Translations under genes and position numbers: made by a program
NCBI RefSeq assembly: GCF_003473485.1
Contig: NC_053048.1
Coordinates: 37,506,755 to 37,570,754, forward strand
Origin: Medicago truncatula
Taxonomy: Eukaryota > Streptophyta > Magnoliopsida > Fabales > Fabaceae
DNA length: 64,000 bases
Direction: 5' to 3'
In this document: positions 33,823 to 44,405 of the stretch, in pieces
Layout: each line of letters starts with the position of its first letter
Numbering within the stretch: position 1 is the stretch's first letter
The notes under the pieces: generated by a model
Told to the model about the DNA's origin: nothing
Databases searched by the model: none
What the model saw: only the letters and a program-made list of their open reading frames with translations

Positions 33823-36458
33823 TCAATTATGTCCCTCTCGCGCTACGATAAGTTCTTCCAACTTACCAGCATCACCATTATCTGTAAGTATCATTATCTC
33901 ATCCTCAGTTATGAAATTATATCTACTCCCAATGTCTCTTAGAAACTGGTAGACTTCAAACATAGTAGGCCTCTCCTTTGGAGTTGATGAAACACAGTTA
34001 CATGCAACCTTTAGAAACTGAAAAAGTTCATGATCAACGCCTTTTCCAACTAGTGATTCATCGATAGCGTCTTTTAGTTTAGAGTTGACAGAGAGCTGCA
34101 TAATCCATTCTACCAAATTTCCTTTAAAAGTTTCTGGAGCTTTTGCTATATGCGTAGGTCTTTCACCTGTTACCAACTCAAGAAGCACAGTTCCGAAGCT
34201 ATAAACATCCCCTTTAGGTGTAGCCACCAAAGTTGTTGTATACTCAGGAGCAACATAACCTAAATCACCAAACTCACCATTTACAAAAGTACTCAAATGG
34301 GTATCGATTGGGTTCATCAATCTTGCAAGGCCAAAATCAGAAATTTTGGGCTCGAAATCTACATCCAACAAAATGCACTTTGAGCTTATGTTTCGGTGGA
34401 TGATACGAGGATTGCAGTTGTGATGAAGCCATGCGAATCCTTTGGCTGCTCCAATTGCGATTTTGAGTCTTACAGACCACTCCATAGTGCACTCGCCAGC
34501 ATCAGGGTGTAGTTTGTCATGAAGAGTACCATTTGGCATATTTTTATAGACCAAAAGCCTCTCCTTTTTGGCCAGGCAAAAACCTAAGAGAGGAACCAAG
34601 TTACGATGTCGCACTGTTCCTAGTGTGGCCATCTCAGCCGTAAATTCTTGCTCCGAGTGTTGAGATTCCAGTAATCTCTTAACCATGAGTGATGTGCCGT
34701 CGTCAAGGACAGCTTTGTAAACAGTTCCAGATCTTCCAGTCCCAATAACATTGCTTTTACTGAAGTTATTAGTCGCCTTCATGAGATCACTCAAGTTCAT
34801 TTTTGAAATTGACTTCTCAAACATTGAAACCTGATGTGAAGTCCAACACAATTAGCCTTAATATATACAAAAATTAATGCTGTCTATATCTATATGAGAA
34901 ATTAAACTGTCAGAAACTATTGCCTTCTTTTCTAATGTCTCGTGAAGAAATGCATCTTAAATGTGTTGGGCCCAGAAAATGTACTGGCTTCCTATATTTG
35001 ATACAACAGTAAGACTTTTTCAAAATTAATATAATCAACAATATTAAGATATATTATGTTTTAAAATACATTACAATTGAAAGAGTAAATATCCAAATTG
35101 GTCCTTGAAATTGTAGGACTGTCACATTATCAATATTGCAAAATGAACATTGAAATTGCAAAATTTAAATCATATTCATCCCTCCATTCGTGTTTCAGGG
35201 ACTAGATCGACATTAAGTTGGTATTATCGGGGATGAATTTGAAACGAAGTGAATAATGTTAGGGATGCATTTGATATCATATCCAGATAAAGGAACAAAC
35301 TTCATTAATTTTTTGCAATTCCTTCTTAAAAAAAACATATATTTTGCAATTCCAAGGATCACTTCGGAATTTTGATAATATGGGGGACTAGGTTAATGCA
35401 ATAGTATAAAAAAATATATAACACAACAAAATGTTATCCAAAAAATGCCTTTCTACTTGAAGGTGTTTTCCATAATTGAATACTTTCGAAAGAAAAAATC
35501 TATGTAAGAAGAAAAAAGAATATATGCTCTATGGATAATATAATCCAATATGTAATAAGAACTAATACTACTTTTCATCTATCTAAGAACATACAAGCCA
35601 TGCATCAATTTAGCTTACCTTTATTTTCTTGGTTCCCTTAAGAATTCTCGCCCATTTATTTCCTTCAGGATCTTCTTCCTTTTTCCTGTGAGAAACACTG
35701 CGTACAAAGAAGAGCAATCCAACGCCTACTCCTAATGCTGCAAGAGTCGCACCACCAACAGCTGCTCCAGCTATAACTGCAGTGTTAGTCTTCGAAGACT
35801 TGCTGCAAGCCTCTAAAGGAGCTCCGCAGAGTCCCGAATTATTTGCAAAACTATCTGCCGTAACTATACCTTGTTTAATAAAAGTTGGAACTTGTCCTGA
35901 CAAAAGATTGTTGGAAACACTAAACGTCTTAAGCCGCGTGAGTCCACCAAATTCTAGAGGAATTTGACCGGTGAGTTGGTTTTGGTCAAGTTTAATACTA
36001 TTAAGATAGGTACAATTAGCAAGCGAGACAGGGATCTCTCCAGTGAAATCATTTGAAGATAGATCAAGAGTGGTCACAAAGCCAATAAGGGTAGATACAT
36101 CGGCCGGAATTGATTTAGAGAGGCTGTTCAACGAAAAATCTAATCCAGTTAAGCTCGAGCAATTTTGAATACCGCGAGGAAACTCGCCCTTAAGTCCCAT
36201 ATTGGAAAGTTTGAGATTCAAAACCCTATTTTCATCAGGATGCCAACATTCAACACCAGTGAACTTGCAAATAGACCCTTCAGTTTTGTTGTTGAAATCC
36301 CAATTCTGCAAATAATTGTTTGGGTCTTTAAGTGATTCTTTTACCCTTTTTAAGCATAAGATGTCAGTCTCGGTACCGTAGGTAATGCCACAACTAATAA
36401 CTAGCAGTGAGAAACTAACAATGATAGGAGTACTGAAAATTCTGCTACTCAAAACCAT
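33823..36458 (-). CDS. BIR1: BIR1-type LRR receptor-like kinase
   Basis: Exons 36458-35619 (280 codons) and 34830-33823 give 615 residues. The Met at 36458 is chosen over the upstream frame Met because it starts a good signal peptide ([21 protein letters not shown]). Then come the LRR N-cap with [16 protein letters not shown], about five short LRRs, one TM helix near 227-252 and a kinase domain from about residue 300. VAIK-type Lys331 and DFG445 are present, but the catalytic loop reads HRN (425-427), not HRD, as in the BIR group. The C-terminus ends [11 protein letters not shown]. The sequence closely follows Arabidopsis BIR1 (At5g48380), which binds BAK1 and restrains immune receptor signalling and cell death at the plasma membrane. 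A 5' UTR intron (about 36970-36583) is likely. Confidence 0.95.
35085..35405. mobile_element. Foldback MITE in the BIR1 intron
   Basis: Left TCCAAATTGGTCCTTGAAATTG and right AATTCCAAGGATCACTTCGG with inner matching GGGATGAAT phrases; same general class as 18007. It lies in the single coding intron (34831-35618). Confidence 0.45.
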
Positions 36459-37070
36459 CTTCACCAAGATCTCAAACACACAAAAAAAAGCTAAGAACAA
36501 ATTATCCAGGTACACTTCACTCAGATTGGTATCTAATGAAATCTGCAGCACAAACTATAGAGTCCATAGCATAGCACTGTTCCTAAAACAAAATTCAATA
36601 AACAACATCAACTCAATTCAGCACTTCACTATACCAACTAAATCAACAACCAAGTAAGCCATAAACAAAAAGGAACAATAAAAGCAACAATTTTTTTTTC
36701 CTTTAAGACCAAAATACACTGTTCACACCATAAAGGCAAAAACTATACTATACAGATGAAAATAAACAATAAAAAAACAATTTTTTTAGAAACCCAGTAA
36801 AGTTTGAATATGCAAGCATCAATATAAGCAAAAATTGAAGAAACACAGATTCAAAATAACATGAATTTTGCATATGAGTATTCAAATACACACCTTGGTT
36901 ACTAAAAAACCCAATTAAGGAAACAAAAGTGTATGAAACAAAAAAAGAGTTGTGAAGAAGAAGGAAAATACCAAGTGAGTCAAAGAAAGAAGATGGGAAT
37001 GGATTGGAGTTTTCCACAAGGTGAGGTGATGAGAGACAAGACAAGAGACCGGGAAGGGAAGACTTGGAAC
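36459..37070 (-). other. BIR1 5' leader region with probable leader intron
   Basis: On the minus strand, ACTTG|GTATTT near 36970 is a good donor and TTTTGTTTTAG|GAAC near 36583 a good acceptor, so the 5' UTR is probably split. The open frame at 36748-37044 is not convincing as protein. Confidence 0.4.
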
Positions 37071-38287
37071 AGGTTTATTTGACTATGTTACACGCTTTTG
37101 ATGAAAATCAGGGGCCACTATTGTCCTCCTAACCAAACAAACTGACTGTTGTTATCAACTTTTCTTTTACATTTAACTTTAACTAAAGGAAGTCCTTTAT
37201 TAATTATCAAAAACATGTGATTGTGTTTTGGTCTTTCGATGTATAACAATAATCCACAATAATCATTTAATACAGATTTAAATATGTAAATTGTCTATGC
37301 AATTTAGTGTTTTTAATTTTCGTTTCTGTATCTTTTTCTCTATCTCTCTAGCCTGCCAAAGTGCATCTTCTTTGATATGATGCACAAAAATGAAAATAAA
37401 TAAAAATACATGTTATCACCAGTTTATAGGGTTTGTGTGAGATTATGACATTCACCCCAATTGTTCTATTTAATATTATTATGGATCTGCCACAATAGTT
37501 TTGATTATTGCACATTTACCCCATGCATAATTAATCTTTTCTATTGTACAATTTATAACTTTAAATAATTAATAACTCAAAAAAAATTGTATTCCATTCT
37601 TCATTTCTGACTTCATATTTCAGTTCGTGAACCTCTAAATATCTTGGAGCTGTGTTCAATCTACTTCTGGGTATTAACCCTTCACTTCTAAAATCCAAGT
37701 CTTTAATCTTTATTTTTATCTTTCTTTGCAATTTTCAATTCATTACATGTTTTATGTGTTTCTTGCAATCGATTTCTGGGCATAAAGACAAACAAATGTT
37801 TAAAGCTAAATCTGGCTTCTAATGTAGCGAATAACTCAATTTTCAATTCATTACATGTTTTATATGTTTCTTAAAATGGGTTTCATGGAAGTTGGAATCA
37901 AAAAAATAAAGATTTATATGCAATTTTTTTTAAAGAATCCTAAAAAATAAAATTTGTGATTGACTTATGGATTTGCAAAATAAGTTTGTGACTCCTTCAT
38001 GCCTTTTAATTTTGATCAAAACTACGTAAAATTCGTTAAATTTCATAGTGTACTAAAGGAGATCCGATCGGGTCGGGTCGGGGCAAGAAGATCTGTTTGA
38101 CAGTATACTGCACTACACTTACATTTGTTATATTTTTGGAATTCGATTCTATTTAGTTATTATATATTATTACTGTTTTGAATTTTGAGCAGATAATAAA
38201 TGATTTAATTCATTTAATTTTGGGTTTCGTAATAGAGCAAGTCTTACGCAGACACAAACCTAAATAAAATTTGTTGTACACTTACAT
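37071..38287. other. Intergenic stretch with no gene seen
   Basis: AT-rich. A short imperfect direct repeat (TTTTCAATTCATTACATGTTTTATRTGTTTCTT, at about 37732 and 37840) is the only structure noted. Confidence 0.5.
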
Positions 38288-38322
38288 ATTGATTGTACTT
38301 GTTGCCGTTTAGGTCTCCGGAG

Positions 38323-38945
38323 CAGTGGTGGAGCCCTTCATGGGTTAGGGTGGGCCACGACCCATCTGAAAAAATTAAAAAATTAACGATCATAGATCTA
38401 CTTTGCAAAATTTTATACAATTTTGTGTAGGTTTTGGTTTCGGTTAATCCAAATTTCCGTAAAGTGGTGCAATGGTCCACCCAAAAAATTTAAATAATTC
38501 AATTATAGGTCTATTTTGCGAGTCTTTAAACAATTTTTCAACGGTTATAGTTTTCCGTGATTTCAAAAGTGGCATACATGATTTTTGTGATGCTTATATT
38601 TAGCATATTTTCATGTCAACTGAAAATTTTCTCAGTTAACAGTCGTAACGTACAAAAAAAGGTTTCATAATTTATAGTAGTTGTTAAATATGTAATTGTT
38701 TAAATATCCACCTTAATTTTTTAGTCAAACTTCGTCATTTCAACTTTGTACTTAATGCGTCCTCGTGAGCTTAGCTCAGTTGATATAGACAATGCATAAA
38801 AATAACAAGGTACAGGGTTCGAACCCCGACCACCACAAAAAAAAAAAACTTTGTGCTTAATGCTTATTACTAATTTAATTTGTATTTATATATTATAATT
38901 AATTTTAATGGCCCACCAGAGGTTTTTTTTCTGACTCCACCACTG
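38323..38945. mobile_element. Non-autonomous hAT element inside the satellite array
   Basis: Ends CAGTGGTGGAGCCC and GACTCCACCACTG are inverted repeats of hAT type. CTCCGGAG flanks both sides (38315-38322 and 38946-38953), an exact 8-bp target duplication as hAT elements make. The duplication is itself a palindrome, so the inverted repeat looks longer than it is. No transposase. A SINE is nested inside (38759-38846). Confidence 0.8.
38759..38846 (+). mobile_element. tRNA-derived SINE nested in the hAT element
   Basis: A box GAGCTTAGCTCAGTTGATAT, B box GGGTTCGAACCCC, ending ACCACCAC plus an A-run. The flanks AACTTTGTACTTAATGC (38742-38758) and AACTTTGTGCTTAATGC (38847-38863) are a 17-bp target duplication with one change. 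Very close to the SINEs at 11029 and 50341. Confidence 0.9.
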
Positions 38946-40375
38946 CTCCGGAGTAAACTATCCTAAGTTAACTAGTTTTCAAGGGCATAATTTGTCATAT
39001 CAACTTACCTTCAAGAACCCTATCTGAAAAATTCAAGTTTATATATCTTTTTAGGTTTAAGAAGGTCATTTTGAACAGTTGGATTGATTGTACTTGTTGT
39101 CGTTCAGATGATAGAAACGTTTAGGTCCCGAAGTAAACTAGTTTCTAAGCTGGCTAGTTTCTAAGGGGATAGTTCGTCCGATCGACTTACCTCCATGAAC
39201 CCAATACGAGAAATTCAAGTTTCTATATCCTTTTAGGTCTAAGAAGCTCATTTTGAACGTTGGGATTGATTGTACTTATTGTCGTTCATATGATAGGCAC
39301 ATTTAGATCCCCGAAGTAAACTAGTTCATAAGTTGACTAGTTTCAAAGGGGATAGTCGTCCGATCTACTTACCTCTGGGAACTCAATTTGAGAAAATCAA
39401 GTTTCTATATTCTATTAGGTCTAAGAAAGCCATTTTGAACGGTCGGATTGATTGTACTTGTTGTCATTCAAATTATAGGAACGTTTAGATCCCCGGGGTA
39501 AACTAGTTCCTAAGTTGACTAGTATTCGAGGGGATAGTTTATCCGATCGACTTACCTCCGGAACTCGATCTGAAAAATTCAAGTTTCCATATCCTTTTAG
39601 GTTTAAGAAGTTCATTTTGAACTGTCGGATTGATTGTACTTGTTGTTGTTCAGATGATAGGAACGTTTAGGTCCCTGGAGTAAATTAGTTCTTAAGTTGA
39701 CTAGTTTATGTGGGAATAGTTCGTTTGATCGACTTACTTCCGGGAATCCGATCTGATAAATTCAAGTTTCTATATTCTTTTAGGTCTAAGAAGGTCATTT
39801 TGAACGGTCGGATTAATTGTACTTGTTGCCGTCTAGATGATAGCAACCTTCAGGTCCCGAAAGTAAACTAGTTCCTAAGTTAACGAGTTTTGAAGGGGAT
39901 AGTTTGTCCGATCAACATACCTCCGAGAACCCGATCTGAGAAAATCTAGTTTCTATATCCTATTAGGTCTAAGAAGGCCATTTTGAACGGTCGGATTGAT
40001 TGTACTTGTTGTGGTTCAGATTAAAGGCACATTTAGGTCCCCAAAGTAAACTAGTTCTTAAGTTGACTAGTATTCTATGGGATAGTTTGTCCGATCGACT
40101 TACTTCTTGGAACTCGATCTGAAAAATTCAAGTTTCTATATCCTTTTAGTTTTAAGAAGGTCATTTTGAACGGTCTGATTGGTTTTCCTTGCTGTCGTTC
40201 AAATTCTAGCCACGTTTAGGTCCTCGTAGTAAACTAGTTGCTAGGTCGACTAGTTTCTGAGATGATAATTCGTCGGATTGACTAACTTCCGGGAATCCGA
40301 TCTGGAAATTCCAGTTCCAATATCCTTTTAGGTCTACTAAGGTCGTTTTCAATGGCCTGATTGATTTTATTTGAA

Positions 40376-41692
40376 TTTGTAACAAGTTCTTTCTTAATAG
40401 TATCTCATTTGAAGCTCTTTTTGAATTTTCTTTAGATTCTATTTTTTTTCAAAAATTGTAACAAACAAATGCAATACTCCTATAGCAAACGGTTGTTAGT
40501 TTTCACTAAAAGAAAATAAAAAAACTCAATTTCACTAATCCACTTTTTTATGGTGAAATCACTTTCACTCAATTTCATCCTCCCTCTTCAATTAACCAAA
40601 TTTCACTCGATTTCATTTTCCCTCTTCTTCCAAAATAACCAAATTTCATTTCCCTCTTAATTTATACGTGAGAAAAGGAGGACTGCTTGAGCACTAACTT
40701 TTTCAGTTTTCAGTTTTCATTTTCGAGAAATTCTAAAATGGTCACATGACCAAATAAAAAGTGTTTGGTCACACACACATAAAGAAATATTTTTTTAATA
40801 AGAAAGAGGAAATTGATAAAAAAATAATTAAATATTTTAAGAACCATCTTTTTATGTGTGTCCAAACACTATTAATTTAGTCTTCTGACCATAGAAGAAT
40901 ACATTTTCATTTCCCTCTTAGTTTTCATTTCCCTGATTTTATTTTCCTTTTTCCCTTCAAATTTGACTCAAATTCAAAATTGTCGCAAAGTACACATCTG
41001 CGACATTTACTGCGACCCTTATACCCAATTGTCGCAGGTTTTATTTATGCCAATATCTTCATGCGCGTTCTCAATTTCACTAAAATTCTCTTTTGGTCAA
41101 ATATTTTGGTACTCCCGCTTCTGCAATTTCATTCTCCCTCCCATAGTTTCAAAACCCTAAAATCCAATTTTATTCATCAATTTCACTTTCGCCCAATCTC
41201 ACACCTAAATTTCCACCTCTCTCACCCACAATCCACTTTCCCCCAAATTGAAATCCACAATCTCACTCTCCCCCATTCAAACGTGAATCTCAATCGAAGC
41301 TTTCTGTTCCTGACCCTCAATCTCATATCAAAGCTTTCAGTTCCAACACAAGCCATTTGCTCGGTTCAGTTCCAGTTAGTCTGCACCATCTTCCTTCATT
41401 ATGTGTTGCTACAACTTTTGCAAAGAAAGCAATCAACAAAGGTTCAAAAGGGGACAGAAAAATTAAGCTCAAGCACAACCTGGTGAGTATGCCTCAATGA
41501 CAAGAATTGAGAATTTGAGTATAAATGTGAAATAAATAATGTGTCTGTACTCAGAAATTCTGCTTTTGTTGTAGATTCAGATACATGACAATTGAAATAA
41601 TGCAGATATGTGAATGCTGATATTATTATGCTGCATACATAGTTCATAAATATTTCAAGGGGCTATCAGGGGCTGTTGATTTTGTACCTTAA
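40376..41692. other. Intergenic stretch with possible gene-fragment material
   Basis: After the array comes T-rich sequence. 40970-41480 has a long frame (168 codons) with low-complexity S/H/F/L content from CTCAATTTCA-type runs, which I do not accept as a gene. A donor-like CTG|GTGAGT at 41482 follows a frame with KLKHN-type residues; it may be an exon piece captured together with the hydroxylase fragment. Confidence 0.3.
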
Positions 41693-41785
41693 AATGAAGA
41701 AAAGAAGAATTTGGTGCCCTTTAAAGCTGTTGTGAAAGGTGTTTTGCTTCATCGGCTTGTTCAGGCAATTGCTGCACTCATCTTG
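41693..41785 (+). pseudogene. Fragment of a sphingoid-base C-4 hydroxylase gene
   Basis: 31 codons read NEEKKNLVPFKAVVKGVLLH then RLVQAIAALIL, ending at a splice-donor-like TTG|GTAACT. This resembles, by recollection, the segment after the first membrane helix of plant SBH1/SBH2 (LVPKTTVVKGVLLQQ-type motif), enzymes that hydroxylate the long-chain base of sphingolipids in the ER. Nothing else of the gene is visible on either side, so it is a relic or a piece captured by a transposon. Confidence 0.55.
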
Positions 41786-43783
41786 GTAACTCATTATACA
41801 TGCGTTAATCTCTATTCTCCAGTAATAATAGTTGTTCACACTTCACATTTGTAGTTAATAGAGTTTATAGTTGAAAATCTTATTCTGTTTTGTAGTTAAG
41901 TTAAAAGCACTTTTAGTTATGTGTTGCTTGATAACTTTTATGCACACTATGTTTTGGGTGTAATCTGTTAAAGCTAAACGGATTTATTAACATACTGTTA
42001 AGAATTCAGTATAGTCATTTCTTACACTATGTAATAGTTTGATTCATCTGCATTCAGTCCCAACAATAAACTTTTACCAAAATTCAGTATAACCCATCTT
42101 TATTGCATCTTCATTGCATCATTACATTCTAAAGCCATTCACAATAAGATATATTTATTTAAATGACATTTCTATCCATTGATTCTTTTTTTAAAAAAAA
42201 TGTGATCTTATAACATTTGATTCTTTTTTTAAATTGCCTTAATATAATTCAAATAAAACTGGAATGTTAAACTTATTTGAAATATATCTAAAATAATATG
42301 ATTTTATTTAGTTTTTAATATTGAATTTGTCCCAAATTTGTCTCAAACTAGTATTAACATGCTTCTTTGATTCTATATGAAATATGTCTAGAAAAAAAAA
42401 AGGAAGGAAACTTGGTAAATATGAAAATACCTTTTTGTAACGATCAAAATGGATTGAATTGACTAATTGTATCAAATATAATCAATTTAACTAATGTAGA
42501 ATATTTTGTGAAAAAAAAAAAAAAACTTATGTCAAATATCCTGATTGTCGAAAGTCAACATTAATGTTCATTCATAGTTCAATTGGGCTATATTCAATGA
42601 TCATAAGGAAATGAGAAATTAAGGTAATTAATTATTGTTAGATAAGAAATTAAGGCTATATTCAATGATCATAAGGAAGATGGACAATTTTTTCAAGCGA
42701 TAATTTGTTGGATTTATTTATAACGAAGATTTTGATCGTTGAAATTCCAATTTTTACTTATGGGAATTGCTTAGTTGGACACAATACAAAATAGAAAAGA
42801 TTTTGTCACACATAAATGATAAAATTTAAAAGAAAAATAATTTAGTCTCAACACATAATATCATTTATATTTTAAATTTTAACATTAATAGATTAATTTC
42901 CAAATAAATTTTATTTGGAATTCAGAACCCATCAAAGGACGAATTAAATTAGGGATTATTTGAATTAATTCAAAAATAAGTAATAGAGATTAAATTAAAT
43001 CAGAATCCAAGTTTCATGTAAATGCATGTTTGTTGCAGTTGGTAAGCTTTGTCTACTTCTTTATGGTCGTGGGTTCAAGTCAAGCGAAGCAAAAATTTGA
43101 TTTTTTTTGGGTATTTTTTTATGTTCATCTTCTTCGCCCGTCAATTCTAAAACGGGTCATTTTCACCCCGCGATTCGACTCGACTGGATCTCGCTCGGTA
43201 CACAACGAAATTCAACGATTTTTACGTAGTATTGATCAGAATTGAAAGGCAAGAAGAAAGCGCACACACTTATTTTTCAATCCACAAGACAAATACTAGT
43301 TTTTTTTTTTATTGTTCATTTGATGTAGTTGATGAACATCACTATTGTTGATGCCTTTCTCAGCACCATGGAAGCTTAAATCTGAAATGTTATGGCGGTG
43401 TCCAGAATACAAAAAGAAAAAGAGATTAGACAAAGAGAGAGATCTCGTGAAAGAGAACAAAGATCTGATAACCATTTTTATTGAAGAAGGTCGTGGTGGT
43501 CGGAAACTGGTTGTGAAGCAGGTGGTTCCAATATTTTAAGAATCAGATCTGAAACTTTAATTAAAAATTAAAGGTATTTGATTAACTTAGAACAAGTTCA
43601 CACAACCACTGTATCTAGAAAGTGGTATCGAAAAGAAATCACCCAGATGCAAGCTAATTAATAGGTGGTTTACAATGTTCTTGATGAAGATGGTGGAAAA
43701 AAAATTAGAGGAGATACACATAATATAATTTCTTAATGGACAAATAAAAAATAATTAATTGTGAATTACAATTACAAAAGTGT
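41786..43783. other. Intergenic stretch with a tRNA-like relic, no clear gene
   Basis: Mostly AT-rich. At 43030-43075 a Pol III-like A box (GTTGCAGTTGGTAAGC) and B box (GTGGGTTCAAGTC) stand 25-30 bp apart, probably a SINE relic. The frames at 43030-43245 and 43345-43539 have no family I know. The second (KKKKRLDKERDLVKENKD) could be part of a captured exon. Confidence 0.4.
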
Positions 43784-43854
43784 GAATGACTAGAGTTTTG
43801 CTGTTCCCACATATAGTATGGCTGTGCCACACCAGTAATTTACGCAAATACCCT

Positions 43855-43874
43855 CTCGGCAGTTAACTGCCGAG
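43855..43874. repeat. Perfect 20-bp palindrome in the MULE terminus
   Basis: CTCGGCAGTTAACTGCCGAG is its own reverse complement. Variants recur at 43892-43911, around 44170-44225 (GCCGAGGAAAAC type) and at 48318-48390 in the right end. Such clustered subterminal repeats are where MULE transposases usually bind. They are rich in CG and so also methylation targets. Confidence 0.75.
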
Positions 43875-44405
43875 GTTTTTAGGAAACCGGCGGCAGTTAA
43901 CTAACTGCCGAGGGAAATGTTTCATCCGATGAAACAGCTACCTGCTCCCCCTGCACACTATTTTTCATCACCTTCATTTCCAACCTCATTTCAATCCCAA
44001 AATCCATTTTTTCTATAATCAATTTTTGATCCAAAATCATTCAAGCATCAAGCATAGGAGGTATCAACACACTATTGACGTAAAAAAACAGGTATTGTGC
44101 GTTTTATTTGAGTCATTTTTTGGGTGTTTTAGGGGTATCTACGTCAGTTACGTAGAACCCTGTCATGGGAATCCTCTGCCGAGGAAAACTTCGGTTGTTT
44201 AGTGCCGAGGAAAACCTCGGTAGCTAGGTACCGAGGAACTCTTGGTGAAAATTTTCACCACGAAAAAATGGCAGCCACTGCCAAATTTTCAAAAAAAAAT
44301 TTCTTTTGTTTTTTTTTTGTTTTTTTCGTTTTAATTCATTATGGCATTGATGTTTATGCATTACTTAGTTGTTAATTCATATTTATGTGTTGTTTAATTA
44401 TAGTA

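Larger units (their letters stand above)
38288..40375 (+). repeat. Tandem array of about 182-bp monomers (satellite-like)
   Basis: The anchor TAGGTYTAAGAAG recurs at 39052, 39234, 39416, 39598, 39781, 39964, 40147 and 40329, a period of 182-183 bp. Shared blocks per unit include GATTGATTGTACTTGTTG, GTAAACTAGTT, GTCCGATCGACTTACCTCC and GAAAAATTCAAGTTTCTATA. About eight full monomers differ by roughly 10-20% by eye, and an interrupted first unit (38288-38322 plus 38954 onward) is split by a hAT insertion. The last unit decays from about 40200. The length is near that of plant centromeric or pericentromeric satellites, but so few copies are only a small island. Confidence 0.85.

Noticed and set aside
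38288-40375. CRISPR-like or coding explanation for the 182-bp repeat
   Set aside because: The repeats are contiguous with no spacers and no conserved frame; they form a satellite-type array in plant DNA.
40980-41486. 168-codon frame rich in His/Ser/Phe/Leu
   Set aside because: Built from repeated CTCAATTTCA and CACTTTC phrases; no domain, no upstream context.
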